A DNA stretch of 58,506 nt from FEN-1250 sp038237245 (GTDB lineage Bacteria; Gemmatimonadota; Gemmatimonadetes; Gemmatimonadales; Gemmatimonadaceae). Both the position numbers and the translations under genes were made by a program. Positions 15,890-24,214 of this stretch are shown piece by piece; the stretch's first letter is position 1, and the number at the start of each line of letters is the position of its first letter. The stretch lies in assembly GCA_038237245.1 (NCBI GenBank), contig JBBRYY010000008.1:1-58506 (forward strand), in the 5' to 3' direction. The notes beneath the pieces are model-generated. The model did not search any database. It worked only from the letters and a program-made list of their open reading frames with translations, and was not told where the DNA came from.

Positions 15890-17125
15890 TCACTCGACGA
15901 GCATCGACGCCGGATCCTCGATCAGCTCCTTGATCCGCACGAGGAAGAGCACCGCCTGCTGTCCTTCGACGAGCCGGTGATCGTACGAGAGCGCGAGGTA
16001 CATCATCGGCCGGATCTCGACCCGCTTGTCGATTGCGACAGGACGGTCCTGGATCTTGTGCAGCCCCAGAATTGCGACCTGCGGATAGTTCAGAATCGGC
16101 GTCGATACGAGCGAGCCGAAGACGCCGCCATTCGTGATCGTGAAGCTGCCACCGGTGAGATCATCCATCGTGAGCGAGCCATCGCGCGCGCGCTTCGCCA
16201 CCGCCGTGAGCGCGCGACTGAAGTCGAGCATCGACATCCGGTCGGCGTCTTTCACCACCGGCACCACGAGCCCGTTCTCCGCCGCCACGGCGATGCCGAG
16301 ATTCACATAGTGCTTGTAGACGACGGAGTCGCCGTCGATCTGCGCGTTGACCGCGGGATACGCCTTGAGCGCGAGCGCAGCGGCCTTCGCGAAGAAGGGC
16401 ATGTACGTGAGCTTGACGCCGTGCTCCTTCTCGATGCGTTCCCGCAGACGATCGCGCACGGCGGAGACGGCCGACATGTCGACCTCATTGAACGTCGTCA
16501 GATGCGCCGTCGAATGCTGCGACTCGAGCAAGTGCTCGGCAATGCGACGGCGACGGGTCGTCATGCGCTCGCGCGTCTCGCGTCCGTTCTGGGACGCTGG
16601 TGCGGTCGCGGCGGGCGCCGGTGCACGCGATGGCGCCGCCGGCGCGGCTGAAGTAGCAGTCGCAGCGGTGCGCTTCGGTGCTGCTGCAGCGGCGAGCATG
16701 TCGCCCTTCGTCACGCGTCCGCCGGGTCCACTCGCGGCGACCTTGGCGGGATCGATCCCCTCATTGGCCGCGATGCGCCGCACCGCCGGCGACGTCTTCG
16801 CGGGGGCGGACGGTGTGGCGGACTGCGGTTCGGACTCCGGCGCCGTTGCCTCCGTCTGCACAGGCGCAGCCGCAACGGCAGCCGTCGTCGCGCCCTCCTC
16901 GATCGCGCCGATCTCCTCCCCCACCTGTACGACGTCCCCTTCCTTCTTCAACTGCTTCGTGAGCACGCCCGCTTTGAACGCCGGCACCTCGACCGTGATC
17001 TTGTCGGTCTCGAGCTCCACCAGCGATTCGTTCTGGGCGACGGCGTCGCCCTCCTTCTTCAGCCACCGCGCGATCGTCGCTTCCACGATCGACTCGCCGA
17101 GCGGAGGCACCTTGATCGAGATCAT
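15890..17125 (-). CDS. sucB: Dihydrolipoamide acyltransferase (E2), probably succinyl-transferring
   Basis: E2 moves the acyl group from lipoyl-lysine to CoA. From the ATG at 17125 (411 residues, GAAGGCGG just upstream) the protein has one lipoyl domain with ETDK (Lys42). An Ala/Pro/Thr linker and a peripheral subunit-binding domain (SPAVRRIAANEGIDPAKV) follow. After a second linker comes the catalytic domain, ending in LSYDHRLVEGQQAVLFL. The single lipoyl domain starting with KVPPLGESI is typical of 2-oxoglutarate dehydrogenase E2. The usual catalytic DHRxxDG reads DHRLVEG, with Glu for Asp. The gene is 112 bases from the divergent oxidoreductase gene. A branched-chain E2 is the alternative. 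Confidence 0.9.
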   Translation of the reverse strand: MISIKVPPLGESIVEATIARWLKKEGDAVAQNESLVELETDKITVEVPAFKAGVLTKQLKKEGDVVQVGEEIGAIEEGATTAAVAAAPVQTEATAPESEPQSATPSAPAKTSPAVRRIAANEGIDPAKVAASGPGGRVTKGDMLAAAAAPKRTAATATSAAPAAPSRAPAPAATAPASQNGRETRERMTTRRRRIAEHLLESQHSTAHLTTFNEVDMSAVSAVRDRLRERIEKEHGVKLTYMPFFAKAAALALKAYPAVNAQIDGDSVVYKHYVNLGIAVAAENGLVVPVVKDADRMSMLDFSRALTAVAKRARDGSLTMDDLTGGSFTITNGGVFGSLVSTPILNYPQVAILGLHKIQDRPVAIDKRVEIRPMMYLALSYDHRLVEGQQAVLFLVRIKELIEDPASMLVE

Positions 17126-17237
17126 TCCGCCTTCATTTGAGTGTCGAAAACTCACGGCTGCTCACGCGCGCATCGCGTTGCTCGCCGCGCCGCCGACTCT
17201 TAGCATTCGACACCAAATATAACGGGAGCCCCTTCGC

Positions 17238-18281
17238 GTGCGAGCGCTCACGGTCTCCGCCCACGGCGGGCTGGAGCAATTGCAAGTCGTTGCCGATCTT
17301 CCGATTCCAGCGCTGACCTCGCCAACGAGCGTGCGCGTACGCATGCACGCCGTCGCGCTCAATCATCTCGACCTCTTCGTCCTGGCCGGCCTCCCGGGCA
17401 TGACGCCGCACCCCAACTGGGTCGTCTGCGCGGACGGCGCCGGCGTCGTCGACGCGACCGGCGATTCCGTCACGGGCATCGCCGTCGGCGACCGCGTCAT
17501 GATCAACCCCGGCATTAGCGATCGCAGCTGCGACTTCTGCAAGGCGGGCGAGCAGTCCCTCTGCGAGCACTTCAAGATGCTCGGCGAGCATCTTCCGGGC
17601 ACCGCCGCCGAGTACGTCGTCATCGACGCCGCGAATGTCCGGCGCATCCCCGCTGGGATCTCGTGGGAGCAGGCCTCGGCCTTCACCCTCGCGACGCTCA
17701 CCGCCTGGCGCCTCGTCGTCACGCGCGCGCAGCTGCAGCCCGGCGAAACGATGCTCATCTGGGGGATCGGCGGCGGCGTCGCGATCGCCGCGCTCCAGAT
17801 CGCGAAGCGCATCGGAGCACGCGTCTGGGTGACATCGGGGAGCCAGGCGAAGCTCGCGCGCGCGCGGGAATTGGGAGCTGACGAGACCTTCAACCATCGC
17901 ACCGGCGATATCGTCCGCGAGGTCCGCGAGCGGAACGGGAGACGCGGCGTGCACGTCGTGCTCGACGATGTGGGCGAAGCGACGTGGGAGCGCTCGCTTC
18001 GCGTACTCGGCCGCGGCGGGCGTCTCGTCACCTGCGGCGCGACCTCGGGGTCCGTGGTCCAGACGGATGTGCGCAAGCTGTTCTGGCATCAGTGGACGAT
18101 CATGGGCTCGACGATGGGAAACGATCGCGAGCTCGATGCGATCGTGCGCGCGCTCGGCGACGGCGCGCTCCTTCCGCCCATCGATGCGGTGTTCGCGCTC
18201 GACGATGCGCGCGCGGCGTACGAGCGTCTGTCGCAGGGCGATCAGTTCGGGAAGATCGTGATCCGTCTGCGCGATGACTGA
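17238..18281 (+). CDS. Zinc-type alcohol dehydrogenase / quinone-oxidoreductase-like protein
   Basis: This is a medium-chain dehydrogenase/reductase of 347 residues. It has the N-terminal catalytic domain (VRVRMHAVALNHLDLFVLAG), a structural-metal loop region SCDFCKAGEQSLCEHF, and the Rossmann motif LIWGIGGGVAIAALQ. The loop retains three of the four cysteines usual in zinc-containing members. It would oxidise or reduce an alcohol, aldehyde or enone with NAD(P)H. The start is GTG, with GGGAG eight bases upstream. The gene overlaps the next small zinc-ribbon gene by 8 bases. The substrate is unknown. Confidence 0.88.
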   Translation: MRALTVSAHGGLEQLQVVADLPIPALTSPTSVRVRMHAVALNHLDLFVLAGLPGMTPHPNWVVCADGAGVVDATGDSVTGIAVGDRVMINPGISDRSCDFCKAGEQSLCEHFKMLGEHLPGTAAEYVVIDAANVRRIPAGISWEQASAFTLATLTAWRLVVTRAQLQPGETMLIWGIGGGVAIAALQIAKRIGARVWVTSGSQAKLARARELGADETFNHRTGDIVREVRERNGRRGVHVVLDDVGEATWERSLRVLGRGGRLVTCGATSGSVVQTDVRKLFWHQWTIMGSTMGNDRELDAIVRALGDGALLPPIDAVFALDDARAAYERLSQGDQFGKIVIRLRDD

Positions 18282-18498
18282 CCACGCGCAGTACACGCCT
18301 GAGGAGCAGCAGCGCATCCGTGCGGCGATCCTCGCGGGCGACGCCCCCGCCTGTCCGCGCTGTGACGTCGTGCTCACCACGCGACCCATCGGTGGCGGCT
18401 CCTTCGGGCTCGGCTACGCACGGCGGCGTGAGTGGCTCATCTGTCCGCAGTGCAAGCGGAGCGCCATATTCGATGTGAAGAAGGGAACGCGAAACTGA
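18274..18498 (+). CDS. Small zinc-ribbon protein (74 aa)
   Basis: The 74-residue protein holds one CxxC pair (CPRC near residue 27) and a second (CPQC near residue 57) separated by about 30 residues, including a Gly-rich turn. This is a simple zinc ribbon in the cytosol. Its start overlaps the oxidoreductase stop, so it is translationally coupled to it. It may be a metal-binding accessory or regulator. No defined family is recognised. Confidence 0.72.
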   Translation: MTDHAQYTPEEQQRIRAAILAGDAPACPRCDVVLTTRPIGGGSFGLGYARRREWLICPQCKRSAIFDVKKGTRN

Positions 18499-18520
18499 TT
18501 TCTTCAACCGCTGGGTCTCC

Positions 18521-19771
18521 GTGAAGCGATGGACGCTATTCGTCATCCTGCCGCTCGTGCTCGCGTGCTCGACGGACGCGACGCCCAAGACGAAGCCGGT
18601 CGCCGCGCCCGTCGTCGAGCAGAAGGCGCCGGTGCGCGAGGCGCCACCGGAGGAGCCGCTCCCACCGATGACCGCGTCACCATCGTTCAGCATGGTCGAC
18701 GCGGGAAACGGCGACTCGTGCGGAGTGGCCGAGAGTGCGGAGCTGTTCTGCTGGGGGCGCAACGAGCAGGGACAGCTCGGCGACAGCGGCACGACGGAGC
18801 GGCCGCTTCCGGTCGCCGTCGGCGAGGGGCTCAAGTGGAAGGCCGTCGTCACGGGCGGCTCGCACAGCTGCGCGCTCACCACTGATGGCGTGGCGTACTG
18901 CTGGGGCTCGAGCGTCGCGGGGCAGCTCGGGAGCGACACACTCGGCACGATCCCCGAGCCGTACCGCGTACAGAACGCGCCGGCATTCGCGAAGATCTCG
19001 GCGGGGGAGAACCACAGCTGCGCGATCACGTCCGACGGGAAGCTCTGGTGCTGGGGGGAGAATCTGCACGGCGAGCTGGGGCTCAGTGTGTTCAGCAAAT
19101 ACTCGCCGGCGGTGCAGGTGGCGCCGCAGCTCACCTGGTCGTTCGTGAGCGCGGGGCCGCACGACAGCTGCGGGATCACCACCGAGGGAAAGCTTTACTG
19201 CTGGGGGCTCGACAACGGTGGCGCGATCGGCGTGGAGGCGGGCGATGCGTGCCAGAGCGACGATGGTCCGGCGATGTGCGCGCTTCCGTTGCGCCAGCCC
19301 GCCGATTCGCTTCGCTTCACGGCCGTCGCGACCGGCGTGAATCACAGCTGCGCGATCACGACCGGCGGCGTGCTCTATTGCTGGGGCACCAACGATCACG
19401 GGCAGCTCGGCAGCGGCTTTCGCGAGGCGCTCGGTCCGACGGCGGTGATGGGCGATGCGCGCTACGTCGCGGTTTCCGCAGGGCGCGAGTTCACGTGCGC
19501 GCTCACGAAGAGCGGCGTGGTGCAATGTTGGGGCGCCGACGACGACGGACAGCTCGCTGGGCGCGCCGCCGATGCGACCGTCCCTGCACCAATCGCAGGA
19601 ACGACGAAGTTCGTCGCGCTCGCATCCGGCAGCGCGCACAGCTGCGCACTCTCCGCGGATCATACTGTGTATTGTTGGGGGTCGAACGGAAACGGGCAGC
19701 TCGGCACGGGCGGGCACAAACGCAGCTTCGCGCCGGCGCGGCTGAGGTTCGCCACGCGGGATCATCCTTAA
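18521..19771 (+). CDS. RCC1-repeat beta-propeller lipoprotein
   Basis: A GTG start at 18521 gives a 416-residue protein with a lipoprotein signal (LPLVLACS), a proline-rich spacer and then seven RCC1-type repeats. Each repeat has the form (S/T)CG/A(L/I/V)...CWG...GxLG, for example SCALTTDGVAYCWGSS and SCAITTGGVLYCWGTN. Every repeat carries two cysteines about 10-12 residues apart, so each blade could be locked by a disulfide in the oxidising periplasm. Seven blades would close a propeller, probably for binding a protein or glycan partner. It lies between a zinc-ribbon gene and a membrane-protein gene, all in the same direction. Confidence 0.88.
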   Translation: MKRWTLFVILPLVLACSTDATPKTKPVAAPVVEQKAPVREAPPEEPLPPMTASPSFSMVDAGNGDSCGVAESAELFCWGRNEQGQLGDSGTTERPLPVAVGEGLKWKAVVTGGSHSCALTTDGVAYCWGSSVAGQLGSDTLGTIPEPYRVQNAPAFAKISAGENHSCAITSDGKLWCWGENLHGELGLSVFSKYSPAVQVAPQLTWSFVSAGPHDSCGITTEGKLYCWGLDNGGAIGVEAGDACQSDDGPAMCALPLRQPADSLRFTAVATGVNHSCAITTGGVLYCWGTNDHGQLGSGFREALGPTAVMGDARYVAVSAGREFTCALTKSGVVQCWGADDDGQLAGRAADATVPAPIAGTTKFVALASGSAHSCALSADHTVYCWGSNGNGQLGTGGHKRSFAPARLRFATRDHP

Positions 19772-19795
19772 CCGGCGCATCGCCGGGAGCACGCT

Positions 19796-20554
19796 GTGGA
19801 ATTTCTGGACCGACTGCAGGGCAGCTTCGATCAACTCGCGCTCTACATCCCCGCACTGCTCGGCGCGCTCGTCATCCTCTTCGCCGGCTACCTGCTCGCG
19901 AAGCTCATCGAGCGCGCGATCGATCGCGGGTTGAACAAGCTCGGCATCAACCGGTGGCTGAAGCGCGGCGGCGTGCTCGATGCCGTCGAGCGCACGGGGT
20001 GGCGTCGCACGCCGTCGCGGCTCCTCGGCAACATCGCCTTCTGGTTCGTGATGTTCGTGGTGATTCTCGTCGCCGCGAACGCGCTCGGACTGTCATCGCT
20101 GACCAACGTGTTCTCCGAGCTCGTGAGCTACATCCCGAGTGTGATCGCCGCGCTCGTGATCATCCTGGTCGGCATCGTGCTCGGCGAGTTCGTGGATGGG
20201 CTGCTGATGGCATCGGCCGGGAGCATCCCCGGCGGCCCAACGCTCGCGCGCGTGGGGCGGGCGGGGGTCATCATCCTCGCGATCTTCATGGCGCTGCAGG
20301 AGCTCGGGATCGCGACAGAGATCGTGACGACGGCGTTCGCCATCATCTTCGGTGCGCTCGCACTCGCCTTTGCGCTGTCGTTCGGGCTCGGCAATCGCGA
20401 GCTCGCTGGCGAAATCACGCGCGAGTGGTACGAGCGTTTGCGAGCAGAGCGTGAGACGATCGCGTGGGAGAACGCGAAGCGTGCGGCGCGCGAATCGGAG
20501 GAGGTCGCAGAGGTCGACGAGGGTCCCGTAGAAAGCGAGGCCCCGCTTGCCTGA
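19796..20554 (+). CDS. Polytopic membrane protein with conserved mechanosensitive-channel-like TM helices
   Basis: The 252-residue protein has about five membrane segments: YIPALLGALVILFAGYLLAK, AFWFVMFVVILVAANALG, YIPSVIAALVIILVGIVLG, VIILAIFMALQELG and AFAIIFGALALAFALSFGLG. A 55-residue charged cytosolic tail follows. The repeated YIP...G(Y/V)LLxxxV pattern matches the conserved TM-helix proteins related to small mechanosensitive channels, but the beta domain of MscS is absent. The GTG start has GGGAG about 8 bases upstream. A channel or osmotic-stress role is inference. Confidence 0.75.
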   Translation: MEFLDRLQGSFDQLALYIPALLGALVILFAGYLLAKLIERAIDRGLNKLGINRWLKRGGVLDAVERTGWRRTPSRLLGNIAFWFVMFVVILVAANALGLSSLTNVFSELVSYIPSVIAALVIILVGIVLGEFVDGLLMASAGSIPGGPTLARVGRAGVIILAIFMALQELGIATEIVTTAFAIIFGALALAFALSFGLGNRELAGEITREWYERLRAERETIAWENAKRAARESEEVAEVDEGPVESEAPLA

Positions 20555-20605
20555 GCTGTGCCCGTAAGTTGTTGCGGCTAAATGGATTATCGGACACGTC
20601 GCGGG

Positions 20606-20634
20606 TTGCTGACATCGCCTCGACGGTGTATATT
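20606..20634 (+). promoter_or_regulatory. Probable gyrA promoter
   Basis: A -35-like TTGCTG (20606-20611) and a -10-like TATATT (20629-20634) are separated by 17 bases. They would start transcription near 20641, about 41 bases before the gyrA ATG. The -35 is weak (three of six consensus bases) but the spacing is ideal. Confidence 0.5.
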
Positions 20635-20681
20635 TGTGTTGCTGTCCGCACGCCGAATTCCCCCCCAGTAACCCCCGCCTC

Positions 20682-23201
20682 ATGACCGCTCCGAACAACC
20701 GGGAACGCATCGTCTCGCGCCTTATCGACGCCGAGGTGAAAGAGTCGTTCATCAACTACTCGATGAGCGTCATCGTCTCGCGCGCGCTCCCTGATGTACG
20801 CGATGGGCTCAAGCCGGTGCACCGGCGCGTGCTCTACGCGATGAACGAGCTCGGGCTCGTCCCGGGGCGTCCGTTCAAGAAGGCAGCGACGGTCGTCGGC
20901 GATGTGCTCGGCAAGTACCATCCGCACGGTGACTCGAGCGTCTACGATGCGCTCGTGCGAATGGTGCAGGACTTCTCCCTGCGCTATCCGCTCATCGATG
21001 GACAGGGAAATTTCGGATCGGTCGATGGCGATCCTGCGGCCGCGTATCGGTACACCGAAGCGAAGCTGATGCCGATCGCGATGGAGCTGTTGGCGGACAT
21101 CGACAAGGAGACGGTTGACTACGTCGCGAACTACGACGACCGCCTCGTCGAGCCGAGCGTGCTGCCGTCGGGAATTCCGAATCTCGTCGTCAACGGGTCG
21201 TCGGGGATCGCGGTCGGAATGGCGACGAACATGCCACCGCACAATCTGCGCGAGGTCATCGCCGCGGTCGTGCACCTCATCGCAAAACCCGACGCGACGA
21301 CGGCGGACATCCGGAAGCTGATCAAGGGTCCCGATTTCCCGACGGGCGGCTACATCTACGGCCGCGAAGGCATCTTCAATTATCAGGAAACGGGGCGCGG
21401 ACGGATCGTCATGCGCGCGCGCGCGGTCATCGAAGAGAAGGAGTCGTCGAACAAGTCGCAGATCGTCGTCACGGAGATTCCGTATCAGGTGAACAAGGCG
21501 AGCCTCGTCAAGCAAATCGCCGAGCTCACGAAGGAGGCGAAGCTCGAAGGGATCAGCGCGCTGCGCGACGAGTCGGACCGCGACGGCATGCGTATCGTGA
21601 TCGAGTTGAAGCGCGATGCGATTCCGCGTGTGGTGCTGAACCAGCTGTACAAGCACACCACCATGCAGTCGACGTTCGGCGTCATCAACCTCGCGCTGGT
21701 GCCCGACGTCAACACCGGGCAGCTCGTGCCGAAGGTGATGCCGCTCAAGGAGCTCCTCGAGCACTACATCGCGCACCGGTACGAGGTCGTCGTCCGCCGC
21801 ACGCAGTTCGATCTGAACAAGGCGCTCGACCGCGAGCACATCCTCGAGGGGCTCAAGATCGCGGTCGACAACATCGACGAGGTGATCAAGCTCATTCGCG
21901 CGGCAGAGGATACGCCGAAGGCGAGCACGCAGCTGCAGGCGCGCTTCAAGCTCTCGGAGCGGCAGGCCGAAGCGATCCTCAACATGCGCCTCGCGAAGCT
22001 CACCGGTCTCGAGATCGAGAAGCTGGAGGCGGAGCTGGCGGAAGTGCGCGCGGAGATCAAGGAGCTGCGCGCGATTCTCGGCTCACGCGACCGCCGGATG
22101 CAGATCATGACGGAGGAGCTGCAGGCGCTCTCCGCCAAGTACGGCGATGATCGCCGCACGGAGATCACGAGCGACGAGGGTGAGTTCACGATCGAGGATC
22201 TGATCGCCGAAGAGGACATGGTCGTGACCGTGTCGCACTCGGGGTACATCAAGCGCACGTCGGTGTCGACGTACAAAAAGCAACGCAGGGGCGGGCGAGG
22301 GCTGAACGGGCAGGGGCTCAAGGACGAAGATTTCGTCGAGCATCTGTTCATCGCGTCCACACATGATTACATACTGTTCTTCACGAGCGATGGCCGCTGC
22401 TTCTGGCTGAAGGTGCACGAGATCCCGCTCGCGGGACGTGCGGCCAAGGGGAAGCCCGTCGTGAACCTGATCAACGTCACCGTCGACACGACCATTCGGG
22501 CGATGGTGCCGGTGCGCGAGTTCAGCGACAAGCAGTTCCTGCTCTTCGTCACGCAGCTCGGCACGGTCAAGAAGTCGGCGCTCACGGAGTACGGCAATCC
22601 ACGCTCGACCGGCATCAAGGCGATCAAGATCGAAACCGGCGATCAGCTGATCGACGTCCAGGTCACCGAGGGCAACAACGACATCGTGCTGGCGACGAAG
22701 TACGGACTCTCGATCCGCTTCCACGAAGGAGACGTCCGCGAGATGGGACGCGATACGACCGGCGTGAAGGGCGTTGCGCTCTCGAAAGGGGACGAGGTGA
22801 AGGGGATGGTCGTGATCAAGCGCGACGCGACGCTCCTCGTCGTGACGGCGAAGGGGATGGGCAAGTGCTCGCCGATCGAGGAATACCGCGTGCAAAAGCG
22901 CGGTGGGAAGGGTATTCTCACGCTCAACCGCACCGAAAAGACCGGTGAAGTGGTCGCGCTCAAGGAAGTTCTCCCCGACGACGAGTTGATGCTCATCACC
23001 AAGCAGGGAATCGTGATCCGGATGCCCGTGAAGGGGATTCGCGTGAGCGGGCGCAATACGCAGGGTGTCAAGCTCGTGCATCTCGACGAGGGAGACATCG
23101 TGTGCGATGTCGCGCGCGTGGTGATCGAGGATGGAGAGGAAGGCGAGGAAGGGCTCGACGAGCCGGTGATGGTGTCGCCCGACGAAGAAGAGGAAGGCTA
23201 G
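20682..23201 (+). CDS. gyrA: DNA gyrase subunit A
   Basis: GyrA is the DNA-cleaving subunit of gyrase. From the ATG at 20682 it is 839 residues. The catalytic Tyr124 lies in AYRYTEAKL. The quinolone-determining region is GKYHPHGDSSVYDALVRM, with Ser85 and Asp89 at the positions of E. coli Ser83 and Asp87, that is, the susceptible state. The C-terminal wrapping domain contains the GyrA box QRRGGRG and beta-pinwheel repeats. The presence of the GyrA box argues for gyrase rather than topoisomerase IV. The tail is very acidic. The ORF is open upstream, but the family alignment and the promoter support this start. gyrB is not in the window. Confidence 0.96.
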   Translation: MTAPNNRERIVSRLIDAEVKESFINYSMSVIVSRALPDVRDGLKPVHRRVLYAMNELGLVPGRPFKKAATVVGDVLGKYHPHGDSSVYDALVRMVQDFSLRYPLIDGQGNFGSVDGDPAAAYRYTEAKLMPIAMELLADIDKETVDYVANYDDRLVEPSVLPSGIPNLVVNGSSGIAVGMATNMPPHNLREVIAAVVHLIAKPDATTADIRKLIKGPDFPTGGYIYGREGIFNYQETGRGRIVMRARAVIEEKESSNKSQIVVTEIPYQVNKASLVKQIAELTKEAKLEGISALRDESDRDGMRIVIELKRDAIPRVVLNQLYKHTTMQSTFGVINLALVPDVNTGQLVPKVMPLKELLEHYIAHRYEVVVRRTQFDLNKALDREHILEGLKIAVDNIDEVIKLIRAAEDTPKASTQLQARFKLSERQAEAILNMRLAKLTGLEIEKLEAELAEVRAEIKELRAILGSRDRRMQIMTEELQALSAKYGDDRRTEITSDEGEFTIEDLIAEEDMVVTVSHSGYIKRTSVSTYKKQRRGGRGLNGQGLKDEDFVEHLFIASTHDYILFFTSDGRCFWLKVHEIPLAGRAAKGKPVVNLINVTVDTTIRAMVPVREFSDKQFLLFVTQLGTVKKSALTEYGNPRSTGIKAIKIETGDQLIDVQVTEGNNDIVLATKYGLSIRFHEGDVREMGRDTTGVKGVALSKGDEVKGMVVIKRDATLLVVTAKGMGKCSPIEEYRVQKRGGKGILTLNRTEKTGEVVALKEVLPDDELMLITKQGIVIRMPVKGIRVSGRNTQGVKLVHLDEGDIVCDVARVVIEDGEEGEEGLDEPVMVSPDEEEEG

Positions 23202-23206
23202 ACTCG

Positions 23207-24214
23207 ATGCCGGCGTCCGCCACCGCGGCTTCGTCCGCGCCGACGGACACGATCTCCCTGGTCTCGCTCGATGAGATCCGGGCGGCAGCGCGACTCCTGC
23301 GCGGTGTGGCGGTTCGCACGCCGCTGCTTCCCGCCGACGAGCTGAGCGAGCAGCTCGGCGGCGGCGCCATCTTCGTGAAGCCGGAGATGCTGCAGCGCGG
23401 CGGCGCCTTCAAGTTCCGCGGCGCCTACGTGTTTCTCGCGGGGCTCTCGGCCGCGACGCGCGAGCGCGGAGTCATTGCACCGTCCTCGGGAAATCATGCG
23501 CAGGCGGTGGCCTTCGCCGCGCGCATCTTCGGCGTCCATGCGACGCTCGTGATGCCAACCACCGTCACCGCCGTCAAGCGCGCGGGCGTCGAGCGGCTGG
23601 GCGGGACGGTCGAGCTCGCGGGGACGACGACGGCGCATCGCATGGAGCGCGCGGAGGAGCTCGCGAAGGAGACCGGCGGCGTGCTCGTGCCGCCGTACGA
23701 CGACGCGCGCATCATCGCGGGGCAGGGCACCGCGGGGCTCGAGATCATCGAGGATCTTCCCGATGTCGGTACGGTGCTCGTGCCGGTGGGCGGCGGTGGG
23801 TTGAGCGCGGGCGTCGCCACGGCGGTGAAGCTCCTCGCGCCGAACGCCCGCGTGATCGGCGTCGAGCCGGCGAACGCGCCGAAGCTCTCGCGCGCGCGGG
23901 AAAGCGGAAAGCCGGTGCGCCTCGAGCACACGGGCGGGATGGCGGACGGGCTGCTCGCGACGCAGATCGGCACGATCCCCTTCGCGCATCACGCCGCGTA
24001 CATCGACGAAGTGGTCACCGTCGACGACGCCGCGCTCGCGCCGGCGATGCGCTATCTGCTCGACCGTCTCAAGATCGTGGCGGAGCCGAGCGGCGCGATC
24101 ACGATTGCGGCACTGCAGAGCGGGCGTGTGGAGCCGCGCGGAAAGACCGTCGCGGTGCTCAGCGGCGGCAACATCGAGTACGACGGGCTGCGGAGCGTGC
24201 TCGGTGATGGATAG
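23207..24214 (+). CDS. Threonine/serine dehydratase, PLP-dependent
   Basis: The 335-residue fold-type II PLP enzyme has the Schiff-base lysine in GGAFKFRGAY (Lys69), the SSGNHAQAVA substrate loop, the phosphate-binding glycines VGGGGLSAGVA, and a C-terminal AVLSGGNIEYDG. It has no C-terminal ACT-like domain, so it resembles catabolic threonine dehydratase or serine racemase-type proteins more than the isoleucine-regulated IlvA. It would convert threonine to 2-oxobutyrate and ammonia. The ATG at 23207 is 6 bases after the gyrA stop. The gene overlaps the following regulator gene by 8 bases. Confidence 0.9.
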   Translation: MPASATAASSAPTDTISLVSLDEIRAAARLLRGVAVRTPLLPADELSEQLGGGAIFVKPEMLQRGGAFKFRGAYVFLAGLSAATRERGVIAPSSGNHAQAVAFAARIFGVHATLVMPTTVTAVKRAGVERLGGTVELAGTTTAHRMERAEELAKETGGVLVPPYDDARIIAGQGTAGLEIIEDLPDVGTVLVPVGGGGLSAGVATAVKLLAPNARVIGVEPANAPKLSRARESGKPVRLEHTGGMADGLLATQIGTIPFAHHAAYIDEVVTVDDAALAPAMRYLLDRLKIVAEPSGAITIAALQSGRVEPRGKTVAVLSGGNIEYDGLRSVLGDG

